From Aquimarina sp. AU58 (GTDB lineage Bacteria > Bacteroidota > Bacteroidia > Flavobacteriales > Flavobacteriaceae): a stretch of 64,000 nt of DNA. The translations under genes were made by a program, and so were the position numbers. A model generated the notes under the pieces. That model saw nothing but the letters and a program-made list of their open reading frames with translations, was not told the origin of the DNA and made no database searches. The stretch lies in NCBI RefSeq assembly GCF_900312745.1, contig NZ_OMPD01000014.1, forward strand, positions 806,001 through 870,000, read 5' to 3'. Shown here piece after piece: positions 28,746 to 37,805 of the stretch (position 1 is its first letter; each line of letters begins with the position of its first letter).

Positions 28746-29005
28746 CGCCCCAAAATAAAATTGATAACAATGTATCAACTGCTATAAATACGATAGTAAT
28801 TTTTATATATAGTATATGATTTTTTTAAATTGTAATTAAGCCCTAAAAAGGAATATGAAACGAAGTTACAAATAAAAATCTTAGTTCTAAAAGAAATTGT
28901 TAAGATTTATGCCGGGTAAAGGCATGATTTTAACGCTTTTTGGTCGTAAAATTTATTTATCGTTAATTTTTACTTAAAAAATAGCCGCAAATTAAAAAGG
29001 AGGGA

Positions 29006-29013
29006 TAGCTTTG
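29006..29013 (+). promoter_or_regulatory. -7 box of the metallophosphoesterase gene
   Basis: TAGCTTTG, a match to TAnnTTTG, 28 bases before the ATG at 29042. No clear -33 element. Confidence 0.5.
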
Positions 29014-29041
29014 TTTAATAATTAAAATCTTACAACAAATT

Positions 29042-30286
29042 ATGCGTTGGTTAGTCCCTATAATTCTATACATACTTATTGAAACTTATGCATATCAAGC
29101 CATTCGTACTATTACCAAAAATCAATGGGTGCAAATAGGATATTTAGTATTGTCATTGCTTATTTTGAGTTATGTGATTTACGTTTTTGCGAACTATGAT
29201 CGCAGTGTCGGTCCAACCAAATACACATTAAGAGCTAGTGCTCTTTTGTTACTCACTTTGGTGCCTAAATTAATTATGATTTTGTTTTTATTTGGTGAAG
29301 ACATTATTAGAGTTTGTGTGGCTGGATATAATTATCTTACGAACACTTTTTTTGAAGGTACAGCTACTCAATATTTTCCAGACCGTAGAAAATTTATAAG
29401 CCAACTGGCACTTGGTGTTGCTGCAATACCTCTTGGGGGATTGTTACACGGTATTTTTAGAGGGAAATACAATTTTAAAGTGATACGTCATGTGTTGCAT
29501 TTTGAAGACCTCCCCGCTGCATTTGATGGATTTAGAATTACACAAATTTCAGATATACATTCTGGAAGTTTTGATGATGCTGCCAAGATCGAATATGCAG
29601 TGGATTTAATTAATGAACAAGAAACAGATTTATTGTTATTTACCGGAGATATCGTGAATACTGTAGCAGAAGAAATGGATGATTGGATAGGTACTTTTAA
29701 ACGTATTAAAACACCCAAATATGGTAAATACTCTGTTTTAGGAAATCACGATTATGGAGAATATGTTACCTGGAACACTCAGGAAGAAAAAGATGCAAAT
29801 TTTGAAGCAATAAAGGAAGTTCATACTAAAATTGATTTTAATCTGTTACTTAATGATAGTACTTTTGTAGAAAAGGATGGTGAGCGTATTGCCGTGATAG
29901 GAGTAGAGAATTGGGGGCATAACTTTAAGAAAGCTGGTGATTTAAAAAAGGCTTCTGAAAAAGTGACCAAAGAAGATTTTAAAGTCTTGTTAAGTCATGA
30001 TCCCTCACATTGGGAATATGAAGTAAAGAAACATTCGGATCATTACCATCTTACATTAAGCGGGCATACCCATGGATTTCAATTTGGGATTGAAATTCCC
30101 GGATTTGTACGATGGAGCCCAGTGCAATATGTATATAAACAATGGGCAGGGATGTATGATGAAATGGGAAGGTATCTGAATGTAAATCGAGGTTTTGGAT
30201 TTCATGCTTTTCCGGGACGAGTTGGTATATGGCCCGAGATTACAGTTATTGAATTGAGAAAAGGATCTAAAGGTAAAGGCGCATAA
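29042..30286 (+). CDS. Membrane-anchored metallophosphoesterase
   Basis: A 414-residue protein with three or four N-terminal membrane helices (to about residue 150) and a calcineurin-like phosphoesterase domain (about residues 155-405). The two-metal site is complete: ISDIHSG, FTGDIVN, LGNHDYG, LSHDPSHW and LSGHTHG. This is the YkuE/YaeI-like group, whose better-studied members act on phospholipid pyrophosphates or cyclic nucleotides; the substrate here is unknown. A thioredoxin-fold gene follows after about 70 bases. Confidence 0.9.
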   Translation: MRWLVPIILYILIETYAYQAIRTITKNQWVQIGYLVLSLLILSYVIYVFANYDRSVGPTKYTLRASALLLLTLVPKLIMILFLFGEDIIRVCVAGYNYLTNTFFEGTATQYFPDRRKFISQLALGVAAIPLGGLLHGIFRGKYNFKVIRHVLHFEDLPAAFDGFRITQISDIHSGSFDDAAKIEYAVDLINEQETDLLLFTGDIVNTVAEEMDDWIGTFKRIKTPKYGKYSVLGNHDYGEYVTWNTQEEKDANFEAIKEVHTKIDFNLLLNDSTFVEKDGERIAVIGVENWGHNFKKAGDLKKASEKVTKEDFKVLLSHDPSHWEYEVKKHSDHYHLTLSGHTHGFQFGIEIPGFVRWSPVQYVYKQWAGMYDEMGRYLNVNRGFGFHAFPGRVGIWPEITVIELRKGSKGKGA

Positions 30287-30357
30287 TTCAGAAAGTGTTA
30301 TATTTACAACTGTTTAATGGCCAATTATTAGAGGCCCAAACATAAAAGTTTTTGAAC

Positions 30358-30654
30358 ATGTCAAAGTTTGGAGATATAATAGGTATTGAAGTTCCTGTCT
30401 TATTAGACTTTTTTACCGAATGGAACGAACCCTCTCTGGCAATGCATCCTGTGTTAAGGGATGTAGCTGCTGCACTTGGAGATAAAGGGAAAGTTATAAA
30501 GATTGATGTAGATAAGAATGAAGAGTTGGCTACTGCTTTACGTATTAAAGGACTTCCTACATTAATGATTTATAAAGAAGGTGAGATGGTTTGGAGACAA
30601 AGTGGCGAGCAAGATGCTAATACACTAATCGGTCTCATGAAAGAGTATGTTTAG
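30358..30654 (+). CDS. Thioredoxin-fold protein lacking the CxxC active site
   Basis: A 98-residue thioredoxin-like protein. The ATG at 30358 is preferred to a TTG two codons earlier. The fold is clear: VPVLLDFFTEWNEPSLAMHP, VIKIDVDKNEELATALRIKGLPTLMIYKEGEMVWR, with the cis-Pro in GLPT. Where thioredoxin has WCGPC this protein has WNEPS, so it holds no redox cysteines at all and cannot do thiol-disulfide exchange. It may be a binding or chaperone-like module. The gene ends inside the last codons of the convergent deacetylase gene (4-base overlap). Confidence 0.88.
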   Translation: MSKFGDIIGIEVPVLLDFFTEWNEPSLAMHPVLRDVAAALGDKGKVIKIDVDKNEELATALRIKGLPTLMIYKEGEMVWRQSGEQDANTLIGLMKEYV

Positions 30655-31301
30655 AACCTAATGGTATCAAAAACATATCCTCTTTTAGAAAAATAGTCTA
30701 AGACCTCGGGTAGTACGGCCGTAAGGTTTTTTGAGGCTTTTATACTGTCATGAAAAACAATAATGCTTCCCTGTTGTGTATTTTGGAGCACGTTTTGTAA
30801 ACATTCTTCTGGTGATATTGTTTGTTCCCAATCTTTTGATAATACATCCCAAAGTATAATGTTATATCCTAACTTTTCTAGTGCTTTAAATTTGGTGCGG
30901 CTTATTTGTCCATATGGTGGTCTAAATATTTGCTGTATATCTTTCTTGGGTGAATATTCCTGAATTAGATTTTGACAATCTATAATGTTTTCAATGTACA
31001 TTTCTAGACTAGTTTTCCAGGCTTTTAAGTGATTCATAGTATGATTGCCTATAGCATGATCCTCTGCTAGAATCTGTCGAAAAACTTCGGGATGTTTTCT
31101 AATATTATCACCTATACAAAAAAAAGTTGCTTTGGCATTATATTGATTTAACTGGGTCAAAACAAATTCTGTGACACCTGGTATGGGGCCATCATCAAAA
31201 GTTAAATATAGCTTCTTTTCATTATTCGCATAAAAATCCCAAATACAATTTGGGAAAAGCTGTTTGATAACCTTAGGAGTTTTATTTGGAATTATATGCA
31301 C
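30651..31301 (-). CDS. Polysaccharide deacetylase (NodB family)
   Basis: A carbohydrate esterase family 4 protein of about 216 residues. Motif 1 is TFDDGPIPGV, with the catalytic base and metal Asp; the zinc histidines are in NHTMNHLKAW; RPPYG and the later LWDVLSKDW segment complete the site, and IVFHDS provides the last His. I place the start at GTG 31301 (MHIIPNKTPKV); the longer frame from GTG 31340 would begin inside the terminator of the upstream DUF2723 gene. No signal peptide is obvious. It probably removes N-acetyl groups from an envelope glycan. Confidence 0.85.
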   Translation of the reverse strand: MHIIPNKTPKVIKQLFPNCIWDFYANNEKKLYLTFDDGPIPGVTEFVLTQLNQYNAKATFFCIGDNIRKHPEVFRQILAEDHAIGNHTMNHLKAWKTSLEMYIENIIDCQNLIQEYSPKKDIQQIFRPPYGQISRTKFKALEKLGYNIILWDVLSKDWEQTISPEECLQNVLQNTQQGSIIVFHDSIKASKNLTAVLPEVLDYFSKRGYVFDTIRF

Positions 31302-31313
31302 TATGAGTGTACT

Positions 31314-31344
31314 AAAAAAGTGAGCCTTATAAAGACTCACTTTT
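31314..31344 (-). terminator. Terminator after the DUF2723 gene
   Basis: Nine-bp stem AAAAGTGAG/CTCACTTTT with an 11-base loop, followed on the minus strand by a T-run. It separates the DUF2723 gene from the deacetylase and helps fix the deacetylase start. Confidence 0.65.
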
Positions 31345-31349
31345 AATAA

Positions 31350-34300
31350 TTAGTTTGCTATACTATCTAAAGAATCTAACGATTTTTCCTGGTTTTGAAA
31401 CTCTTTAATAAGATCTTCTTCTTGTTGTTTACGTATGGCTTCATCATCACCATCATATTCTTCATCTTCAGAATAGAGTCGAGTAAACAATCTTAGATAT
31501 TTGTTAAACTCATCTGCTTTTTCTTCTATCATTTCCCGATCCTGATTGATTAGCAATAAATCAACTACACTACGATATCGTTCTACATTAGTTACGATCT
31601 CTTCGGCATAACGATATTGATCTTTAAGCTCTAAGCTACCAAAATAGGTGAGTTGCTCCTGGTATTTTTTTGCTAGTTTTATCCATAAGTCTCGAGCTTT
31701 TTGTTTTTCTCCTATCTCGTAATATCCAGAAATATAAGGCTCTACCAGAGTGTAATACTCATAGTATTCGATTGGCATTTTGTCCATTGCAAGATCCAAA
31801 ATTTCTTTGGCTTTATCTTTTTTATCCTCTTGGATTAAAGCCTCTACAAGTCTTGCTAGATTGCTACGATATGTAATTGCATTTTTCCTGGTTTCTGGAT
31901 CATGATATATATTTGGATCATTACTATTACCCCAATCCCAACTAGTTACGTTTTTATACATGAGATCGGTATCTAATCTACCCATTTCAAAAGGATTTCG
32001 AGGATTTACCTTAGTACGAATAGGGACTAATTTAAACGTAACCCCATCTAATTGCAGGTAGTCTTTCATCCATAAGAAATCATCATCTCCATAACTTCCG
32101 CCAGTAAAATAAATAGGTCTTTCCCAATTGTTATTAGCGATAATATCCAGCATCAAAAGACGATTTTTGAATAATAAATCCCCATTAAGGTGAATATCAA
32201 TATAAGGTACAATAAGATCAGCATCTTTTTGAGCTACAATACCATTTCTAAGCACCGCTTCTTTGTCTACAGGAATCCTTATGTGCTTAGTAGGAAATGT
32301 ATTTACTTTTTTACCACTTTGCAAATCTCCTTTAGTTCGAGGGTCATCTGTTTCTATCCATCTCATCCAGTTTTTGATAAGCATGGTGTCAGAAGTTACA
32401 GGTTTGTGATAAATAGCATCGTTATTTCCGAATCGATAGAATTCATGAGTTAATTGAGAGGGGATAGGTTTTCCTTCGTATGCAGCTTTTTTCATTTGGT
32501 CTATATACCAATCTGTTGCAAAAAGGCTTGTGTTTACGGTTCTAACATCTGTACGGTAACCTTCGATTTCTTGTGCATACCATAGCGCAAATGTGTCATT
32601 ATCTCCTATCGTAAATAGTATGGCATCTTTTTGACAAGATTGCAAGTACATTTTTGCCATAGATTGTGCAGTATATCGATTTGAACGATCGTGATCATCC
32701 CAGTTTTGTGCTGCTAATAATACTGGTACAGCCAATAAGCAAACAACAGTAACTATAGGAGCAAGTATTTTGGGTTGTAGGTATTTTTTAAGTAAATCAA
32801 ACAAAGCATATACACCAAACCCTATCCAGATGGCAAATACATAAAATGACCCTACCAGCGCATAATCTCGCTCTCTTGGTTCAAAAGGTCTTTCATTAAG
32901 GTAAATTTTTAGTGCTAAACCTGTAAATAAGAAAAAAATGAGCAAAACCCAGAATTTTTTCTTATCTCTTTGTAGCATAAATACAAAACCAATTAACCCT
33001 AGTAGTAATGGTAAGAAGTAGTAGGTGTTGCGAGCCTTATTTTTAAGAGCATCACTAGGTAAATTGTCTTGAGACCCTAATCGAATTTCATCAATAAATT
33101 TAATACCACTAAGCCAATTTCCTTCTAAATCGGTTAGTTTACCTTGGTTGTCATCTTGTCGGCCAACAAAATTCCACATAAAATAACGCCAGTACATATA
33201 TCCCATTTGGTAATCAAATAAATATACTACGTTATCCCCAAAAGAGGGTTTTTCTACATTGATATAATTACCAAACGATTGTAAAAATTTATTATAATCA
33301 TCATTATCCAATTTTCCTGTAGCATATTCTCTTCTAAATTGAGTAACGGCATTAAGTAATTCTTCTTCACCTTGATACTCGGGCTTGATTGTAAATTTAA
33401 TTGGCCCGGTAAACTCCATATAATTAGCAATATGCTCTGTGCTCCACATTCTTGGTAAAATGGCTTTATGTGCATCATCAAGATTTTGTTTTGCATTTTT
33501 CCAATCGTTAACTATAATATATTTTCCGGTTTTAAGATCTTTTTCATATTTCGGTTTGCCATCTTCATATGGATTGTTCTCATCCAGACCGGCATAGATT
33601 TCTGTAAATTGAGGCCCATAAAAAAGATGGGTTTCTGGGTATTGTTCTAAGTTATAATATGCCAGAAGCTCTCTTGCGTTATTGGGATTATTTTCATTAA
33701 TTACAGTTCCGGCATTTGCTCGTATAGGTAACATAACCCAGCTAGAAAATCCTATTAGGATAAACATAACACATAATAACAATGTGTTTAATTGTGGGTA
33801 ATTTTTTTTACGAGTGTATTTTATACCAAAATAAAAAGCTGCAGCGATTATTAATCCGGCAATAATGGTTCCTGAATTAAAAGGCATACCTATAGAATTA
33901 ACAAAAAAGACTTCGGCTGCACCAAAGAATTTAAGTGTAGAAGGTAATAGGAGTTTAAAAATAAACAATAATATAGCTACAACAGTGATATTGGCAACAA
34001 TGAAATTTCTAATAGTAATTTCTTTGTAATTTTTGAAATAATATAATAGCCCTATTGCAGGAATAGAGAGTAATCCCATAAAGTGAACACCGAAAGATAG
34101 TCCTACAATAAAAGAGATTAATAGTAGCCATTTATTACCTCTAGAGGTATGCATGTCTCGTTCCCATAATAATCCAAGATAGAAAAGAACAGATAAAATA
34201 CAGGTGGCCATTGCATATACTTCGGCTTCTACAGCATTAAACCAAAAGCTATCTGTAAAGGAAAAGGCGAGAGCCCCTACCATACCACTACCTAGAATAG

Positions 34301-34658
34301 CCATTGCTTTACCTTGTGTTAATTCTTCATCTTTAACGATTACTTTTTTGACAAGAATGGTGATCGACCAAAACATAAAAAGGATCGTAAATGCACTTGC
34401 AAACGCAGAAGTCATATTTACCATTAATGCAATTTGTGTGGGATTTGATGCAAAAGCAGAAGCAAAAGCTCCAATCATTTGAAACAATGGTGCCCCTGGT
34501 GGATGGCCAACTTGTAGTTTTGAAGAGGTGGCAATATATTCTCCTGCATCCCAAAAACTAGCAGTGGGTTCTACCGTCATTGCGTAAACGCATAAAGCGA
34601 TGGTAAAAACAATCCATCCTAATATTTTATTCCACTTGGTAAAGTTGAATGTGCTCAT
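31350..34658 (-). CDS. DUF2723 membrane protein, GT-C glycosyltransferase-like
   Basis: A 1102-residue integral membrane protein. The N-terminal part (residues 1-330) has about eight helices with the DUF2723 signature: MTVEPTASFWDAGEYIATSSKLQVGHPPGAPLFQM, in which the acidic residues of the first loop resemble the DE pair of protein O-mannosyltransferases. More helices lie at about 545-670. A soluble C-terminal part follows, with the motif FTIGDNDTFALWYAQEIEGYR and TPR-like helices near residues 960-1060. Usually annotated as a PMT-like protein; the lipid-linked sugar and acceptor are not known. A terminator follows. Confidence 0.87.
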   Translation of the reverse strand: MSTFNFTKWNKILGWIVFTIALCVYAMTVEPTASFWDAGEYIATSSKLQVGHPPGAPLFQMIGAFASAFASNPTQIALMVNMTSAFASAFTILFMFWSITILVKKVIVKDEELTQGKAMAILGSGMVGALAFSFTDSFWFNAVEAEVYAMATCILSVLFYLGLLWERDMHTSRGNKWLLLISFIVGLSFGVHFMGLLSIPAIGLLYYFKNYKEITIRNFIVANITVVAILLFIFKLLLPSTLKFFGAAEVFFVNSIGMPFNSGTIIAGLIIAAAFYFGIKYTRKKNYPQLNTLLLCVMFILIGFSSWVMLPIRANAGTVINENNPNNARELLAYYNLEQYPETHLFYGPQFTEIYAGLDENNPYEDGKPKYEKDLKTGKYIIVNDWKNAKQNLDDAHKAILPRMWSTEHIANYMEFTGPIKFTIKPEYQGEEELLNAVTQFRREYATGKLDNDDYNKFLQSFGNYINVEKPSFGDNVVYLFDYQMGYMYWRYFMWNFVGRQDDNQGKLTDLEGNWLSGIKFIDEIRLGSQDNLPSDALKNKARNTYYFLPLLLGLIGFVFMLQRDKKKFWVLLIFFLFTGLALKIYLNERPFEPRERDYALVGSFYVFAIWIGFGVYALFDLLKKYLQPKILAPIVTVVCLLAVPVLLAAQNWDDHDRSNRYTAQSMAKMYLQSCQKDAILFTIGDNDTFALWYAQEIEGYRTDVRTVNTSLFATDWYIDQMKKAAYEGKPIPSQLTHEFYRFGNNDAIYHKPVTSDTMLIKNWMRWIETDDPRTKGDLQSGKKVNTFPTKHIRIPVDKEAVLRNGIVAQKDADLIVPYIDIHLNGDLLFKNRLLMLDIIANNNWERPIYFTGGSYGDDDFLWMKDYLQLDGVTFKLVPIRTKVNPRNPFEMGRLDTDLMYKNVTSWDWGNSNDPNIYHDPETRKNAITYRSNLARLVEALIQEDKKDKAKEILDLAMDKMPIEYYEYYTLVEPYISGYYEIGEKQKARDLWIKLAKKYQEQLTYFGSLELKDQYRYAEEIVTNVERYRSVVDLLLINQDREMIEEKADEFNKYLRLFTRLYSEDEEYDGDDEAIRKQQEEDLIKEFQNQEKSLDSLDSIAN

Positions 34659-34686
34659 AAGATTTATTCAGTTATATAACGTGTGG

Positions 34687-34694
34687 CGAATTTA
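34687..34694 (-). promoter_or_regulatory. -7 box of the DUF2723 gene
   Basis: TAAATTCG on the minus strand, one mismatch to TAnnTTTG, about 30 bases upstream of the start codon. Confidence 0.4.
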
Positions 34695-34816
34695 ATAATA
34701 AAAATACTTTAACCTTAGTTTTTTTAGGAAACGCTTAACAGAAGTTTATATTTTAGGTATATAACAACTGTTTTGTAGATAGATTATTGATTTAATAGAA
34801 TAAATTTTAAAAAATG

Positions 34817-34847
34817 TTTGCAGAGCCAAAAGAAAATTTTAAATTTG
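34817..34847 (+). promoter_or_regulatory. Promoter of tRNA-Gln
   Basis: TTTG at 34817-34820, a 19-base gap and TAAATTTG at 34840-34847: a full consensus promoter 17 bases before the tRNA. Confidence 0.75.
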
Positions 34848-34864
34848 CACCCGCAAACACGTAT

Positions 34865-34937
34865 TGGCCTATGGTGTAACTGGCAACACGTCTGGTTTTG
34901 GTCCAGAAGAGTCTAGGTTCGAGCCCTAGTAGGCCAA
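34865..34937 (+). tRNA. tRNA-Gln (anticodon TTG)
   Basis: Cloverleaf of 73 bases: acceptor arms TGGCCTA/TAGGCCA, anticodon stem CTGG/CCAG with loop TTTTGGT and anticodon TTG at 34898-34900, and the T loop GTTCGAGCC. The 3' CCA is not encoded, as is common in this phylum. It reads CAA and CAG codons. Confidence 0.95.
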
Positions 34938-34940
34938 CAA

Positions 34941-34970
34941 AAAAGGAGCAAATTTATTTGCTCCTTTTTT
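34941..34970. terminator. Terminator after tRNA-Gln and the universal stress gene
   Basis: Stem AAAAGGAGCAAA/TTTGCTCCTTTT with a short loop and T-runs on both strands. It stands between the plus-strand tRNA and the convergent minus-strand stress protein gene. Confidence 0.85.
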
Positions 34971-34991
34971 ATTTTTAGCAGTATGAAGCTA

Positions 34992-35825
34992 TTAAATTTT
35001 AAAAGTGAGCACTGGTCTTTTTGCATGATTTACAACGTCTTCCCCTAAACTTCCGTTAATAAAGTGTGATATTCCTTTTCTGCCATGAGTGCTAATGCCG
35101 ATCATACCTGCATTGATAGAGTCAGCAAAATTAAGTATTCCTTTTTCTACGGTATTGTCGTTATAGATATTTAAGCTATAGTCCTCTATGGCTAGATTAG
35201 AGATCATATTATTCATCTTTTCTTCGGTTTCATAAGTGGTTTTAAATCCATTAGCTGTATTTATCCATACTAAATGAAGTTTTGCTTGAATAGATTTAGA
35301 AAAATCGTGTGCTGCTAAAAGACATGGCTTATCTTCATCATCAAAATTTGTAGCATATACAAAGTCATTAATTCCAAAAATATCACAATCTTCTTTGATG
35401 ACTAATACTGGTTTTTTTGATGTCCTTACCACTTTTTCTGCATTAGAGCCTATAAACAATTCTTCAAAACCAGAGGAGCCATGAGATCCCATAATGATGA
35501 TATCTATATCATTTTTGGTGCTCGAATTAATAATTCCATGTAATACATCTTCAAAATTTACAGTCTCAATGACGTCAATATCTTTTAAATAGCCCTGATT
35601 TAATACTTCTTCAAACTTTTTATGGGTTTGTTTCATAAAAAAAACGGCCTCTGGTGCAGGTCCTGGTGCTCCAGAAGACATTAAATCTGTAAGATGCATA
35701 GGGAGTTCTAAAATATGTAACAGATAGATTTTGGCATTATTTTTTTTTGCTATTTGAGCGGCTACTTTTAGTGCACTTTCGGCTTGTTTAGAAAAATCTG
35801 TTGGAACTAGTATACTTTTAATCAT
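34992..35825 (-). CDS. Universal stress protein, two UspA domains
   Basis: A 277-residue cytoplasmic protein with two tandem Usp domains. The first (residues 1-145) has the ATP-binding glycine pattern IIMGSHGSSGFEELFIGSNAEKVV; the second (150-277) has a similar pattern, ISTHGRKGISHFINGSLGEDVV. Both start with the typical beta strand (MIKSILVPTDFSKQAE and FVYATNFDDED). Such proteins help survival under stress; the partners are unknown. No operon neighbours. Confidence 0.92.
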   Translation of the reverse strand: MIKSILVPTDFSKQAESALKVAAQIAKKNNAKIYLLHILELPMHLTDLMSSGAPGPAPEAVFFMKQTHKKFEEVLNQGYLKDIDVIETVNFEDVLHGIINSSTKNDIDIIIMGSHGSSGFEELFIGSNAEKVVRTSKKPVLVIKEDCDIFGINDFVYATNFDDEDKPCLLAAHDFSKSIQAKLHLVWINTANGFKTTYETEEKMNNMISNLAIEDYSLNIYNDNTVEKGILNFADSINAGMIGISTHGRKGISHFINGSLGEDVVNHAKRPVLTFKI

Positions 35826-35981
35826 AATACTGCTTTTTTGAAATATGTTATTCGTTTATCACTTTGAATTTAGAACATATTGATGGTTATATGGTTTAAG
35901 TAAGAAGCTGTTTGTATAGTATATCTTAAATTTACGAATAAATTCATTCTTAGCGATATTTTGTATATAAGATATTATTAC

Positions 35982-35989
35982 TATCTTTG
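35982..35989 (+). promoter_or_regulatory. -7 box of the rimP-nusA-infB operon
   Basis: TATCTTTG with a TTTG 18 bases upstream (35960-35963). The transcript should start near 35996, about 20 bases before the leader hairpin. Confidence 0.6.
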
Positions 35990-36015
35990 CACCGTTGAAA
36001 TTAAAAAACCAGGAT

Positions 36016-36041
36016 GAGGGGACGAGAAGTCCCCTCTTTTT
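36016..36041 (+). promoter_or_regulatory. Leader hairpin resembling a terminator before rimP
   Basis: GC-rich 8-bp stem GAGGGGAC/GTCCCCTC with a 5-base loop and five Ts directly after, all between the promoter and the rimP ATG. This is the layout of a transcription attenuator. NusA, encoded in this operon, acts on hairpin-dependent pausing and termination, so feedback control is plausible. Confidence 0.6.
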
Positions 36042-36049
36042 ATCTATTT

Positions 36050-36514
36050 ATGTCATTAAAAGACAAAGTTCAGAATTTATTAGAGGGGGCACTTCAAGAA
36101 AATCCGTCCTTATTTCTAATTGAAAGTAAAATTCATCCCGACAATAGTATTGAAATTATTATTGATGGGGATAATGGTGTGAAAGTAGAAGATTGTATCG
36201 CTGTGAGCAGGGCAATTGAGCACAATTTAGATAGAGAAGAAGAAGACTTCTCTCTTCAGGTGATGTCTTCTGGCGTTTCTGAAGGCCTGAAACATGTTCG
36301 GCAATACAAAAAGAATGTGGGGAGAAAACTTAAGGTAAAAACAACCAAAGAAACGATCGAAGGAGAGCTGATCTCGGCGACCGAAGATGCAGTTGTCTTA
36401 ACGTGGAAAACACGAGAGCCTAAGCCAGTAGGTAAAGGTAAAGTAACCGTTACTAAAGAAGCTAATATAGCTTATGAAAATATTGTAGAAGCAAAAGTTA
36501 TGATAACATTTTAA
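36050..36514 (+). CDS. rimP: Ribosome maturation factor RimP
   Basis: A 154-residue protein needed for maturation of the 30S ribosomal subunit. I choose the ATG at 36050, because the upstream in-frame ATG at 36014 would put twelve residues over the leader hairpin and RimP proteins start like MSLKDKVQ. The N-terminal alpha/beta domain has the region DNSIEIIIDGDNGVKVEDC; the C-terminal SH3-like domain begins near residue 90. It is first in the conserved rimP-nusA-infB operon, 15 bases before nusA. Confidence 0.95.
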   Translation: MSLKDKVQNLLEGALQENPSLFLIESKIHPDNSIEIIIDGDNGVKVEDCIAVSRAIEHNLDREEEDFSLQVMSSGVSEGLKHVRQYKKNVGRKLKVKTTKETIEGELISATEDAVVLTWKTREPKPVGKGKVTVTKEANIAYENIVEAKVMITF

Positions 36515-36529
36515 TTATAATATATTGAT

Positions 36530-37762
36530 ATGGAAAATATCGCATTAATAGAATCATTTTCAGAATTCAAGGATGATAAATTTATAGATCGTGTTACTTT
36601 AATGTCGATCTTAGAAGATGTATTTAGGAATGCTCTAAAGAAGAAGTTTGGTAGTGATGACAATTTCGATATCATTATAAATCCTGATAAAGGAGATTTA
36701 GAAATTTGGAGAAACCGTATTGTAGTAGGAGATGGCGAAGTTGAAGACGGTAATCAAGAGATATCACTAACTGAAGCACAAAAAATAGAGCCTGATTTTG
36801 AGGTAGGTGAAGACGTATCAGAAGAAGTTAAACTCATAGATTTAGGAAGACGTTCTATATTGGCATTGCGCCAGAATTTGATTTCTAAAATCCATGAACA
36901 CGACAATACTAATATTTATAAACAGTTTAAAGAACTAGAAGGAGAAATTTATACTGCAGAAGTTCATCATATTCGTCATAGAGCGATTATCATGTTGGAT
37001 GACGAAGGTAATGAGATTATATTGCCTAAGGATAGACAAATACCTTCTGATTTTTTCAGAAAAGGAGAAAATGTACGAGGAGTAATCGAATCTGTAGAGC
37101 TTAAAGGTAATAAACCATCTATTGTTATGTCTAGAACATCGCCTCTGTTTTTAGAGAAATTGTTCGAATCAGAAATACCAGAAGTGTTTGATGGGTTAAT
37201 TACAGTTAAAAAAGTAGTTAGAATACCTGGAGAAAAAGCAAAAGTTGCTGTAGATTCGTATGATGACAGAATTGATCCTGTAGGAGCATGTGTTGGTATG
37301 AAAGGTTCTCGTATACATGGTATCGTAAGAGAATTAGGTAATGAAAATATTGATGTTATTAATTATACAAATAATTTACAATTATTTATTACCAGAGCGT
37401 TAAGCCCTGCAAAAGTAACTTCTATAAAGATTAATGAAGAGACCAGTCGAGCAGAAGTAATGCTAAGGCCAGAAGAGGTTTCTAAAGCTATTGGTCGAGG
37501 AGGTCATAATATTAGGTTAGCTGGGCAACTAACAGGTTATGAGATAGATGTGTTTAGAGAAGGAGTAGAAGAAGATGTAGAACTTACAGAATTTTCTGAT
37601 GAAATCGACTCATGGATTATTGAAGAATTTTCTAAAATTGGTTTGGATACAGCAAAGAGTATTTTAGAACAGGATATTAGTGATTTAGTAAAGCGAACTG
37701 ACCTTGAAGAAGAGACGGTAAGCGAAGTGATTAGAATATTAAAATCTGAATTTGAAGATTAA
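36530..37762 (+). CDS. nusA: Transcription factor NusA
   Basis: A 410-residue RNA polymerase-binding factor that promotes pausing and controls termination and antitermination. Domain order: N-terminal polymerase-binding domain (1-125), S1 domain (about 130-200), and two KH domains (SYDDRIDPVGACVGMKGSRIHGIVREL and EVSKAIGRGGHNIRLAGQLTGYEID). A short acidic C-terminal segment follows, without the acidic repeats of E. coli. In operon with rimP and infB. Confidence 0.97.
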   Translation: MENIALIESFSEFKDDKFIDRVTLMSILEDVFRNALKKKFGSDDNFDIIINPDKGDLEIWRNRIVVGDGEVEDGNQEISLTEAQKIEPDFEVGEDVSEEVKLIDLGRRSILALRQNLISKIHEHDNTNIYKQFKELEGEIYTAEVHHIRHRAIIMLDDEGNEIILPKDRQIPSDFFRKGENVRGVIESVELKGNKPSIVMSRTSPLFLEKLFESEIPEVFDGLITVKKVVRIPGEKAKVAVDSYDDRIDPVGACVGMKGSRIHGIVRELGNENIDVINYTNNLQLFITRALSPAKVTSIKINEETSRAEVMLRPEEVSKAIGRGGHNIRLAGQLTGYEIDVFREGVEEDVELTEFSDEIDSWIIEEFSKIGLDTAKSILEQDISDLVKRTDLEEETVSEVIRILKSEFED

Positions 37763-37805
37763 TAATCACAATTAATTATATTTGAGCATTAAATAAAAGG
37801 CATTT

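Larger units (their letters stand above)
28637..29041. other. Gene-free divergent region between polA and the phosphoesterase
   Basis: No gene seen. It holds the polA -7-like box, a minus-strand terminator-like hairpin at 28714-28745 with no obvious gene to terminate, a short ATGCC/GGCAT hairpin at about 28910-28926, and the plus-strand promoter box TAGCTTTG at 29006-29013. Confidence 0.55.

Noticed and set aside
31302..31340. Longer N terminus for the NodB-type deacetylase
   Set aside because: The extra codons lie inside the terminator of the upstream gene and do not match the family start.
36014..36049. Upstream rimP start at 36014
   Set aside because: It would encode twelve atypical residues over a terminator-like hairpin; RimP family starts fit the ATG at 36050.
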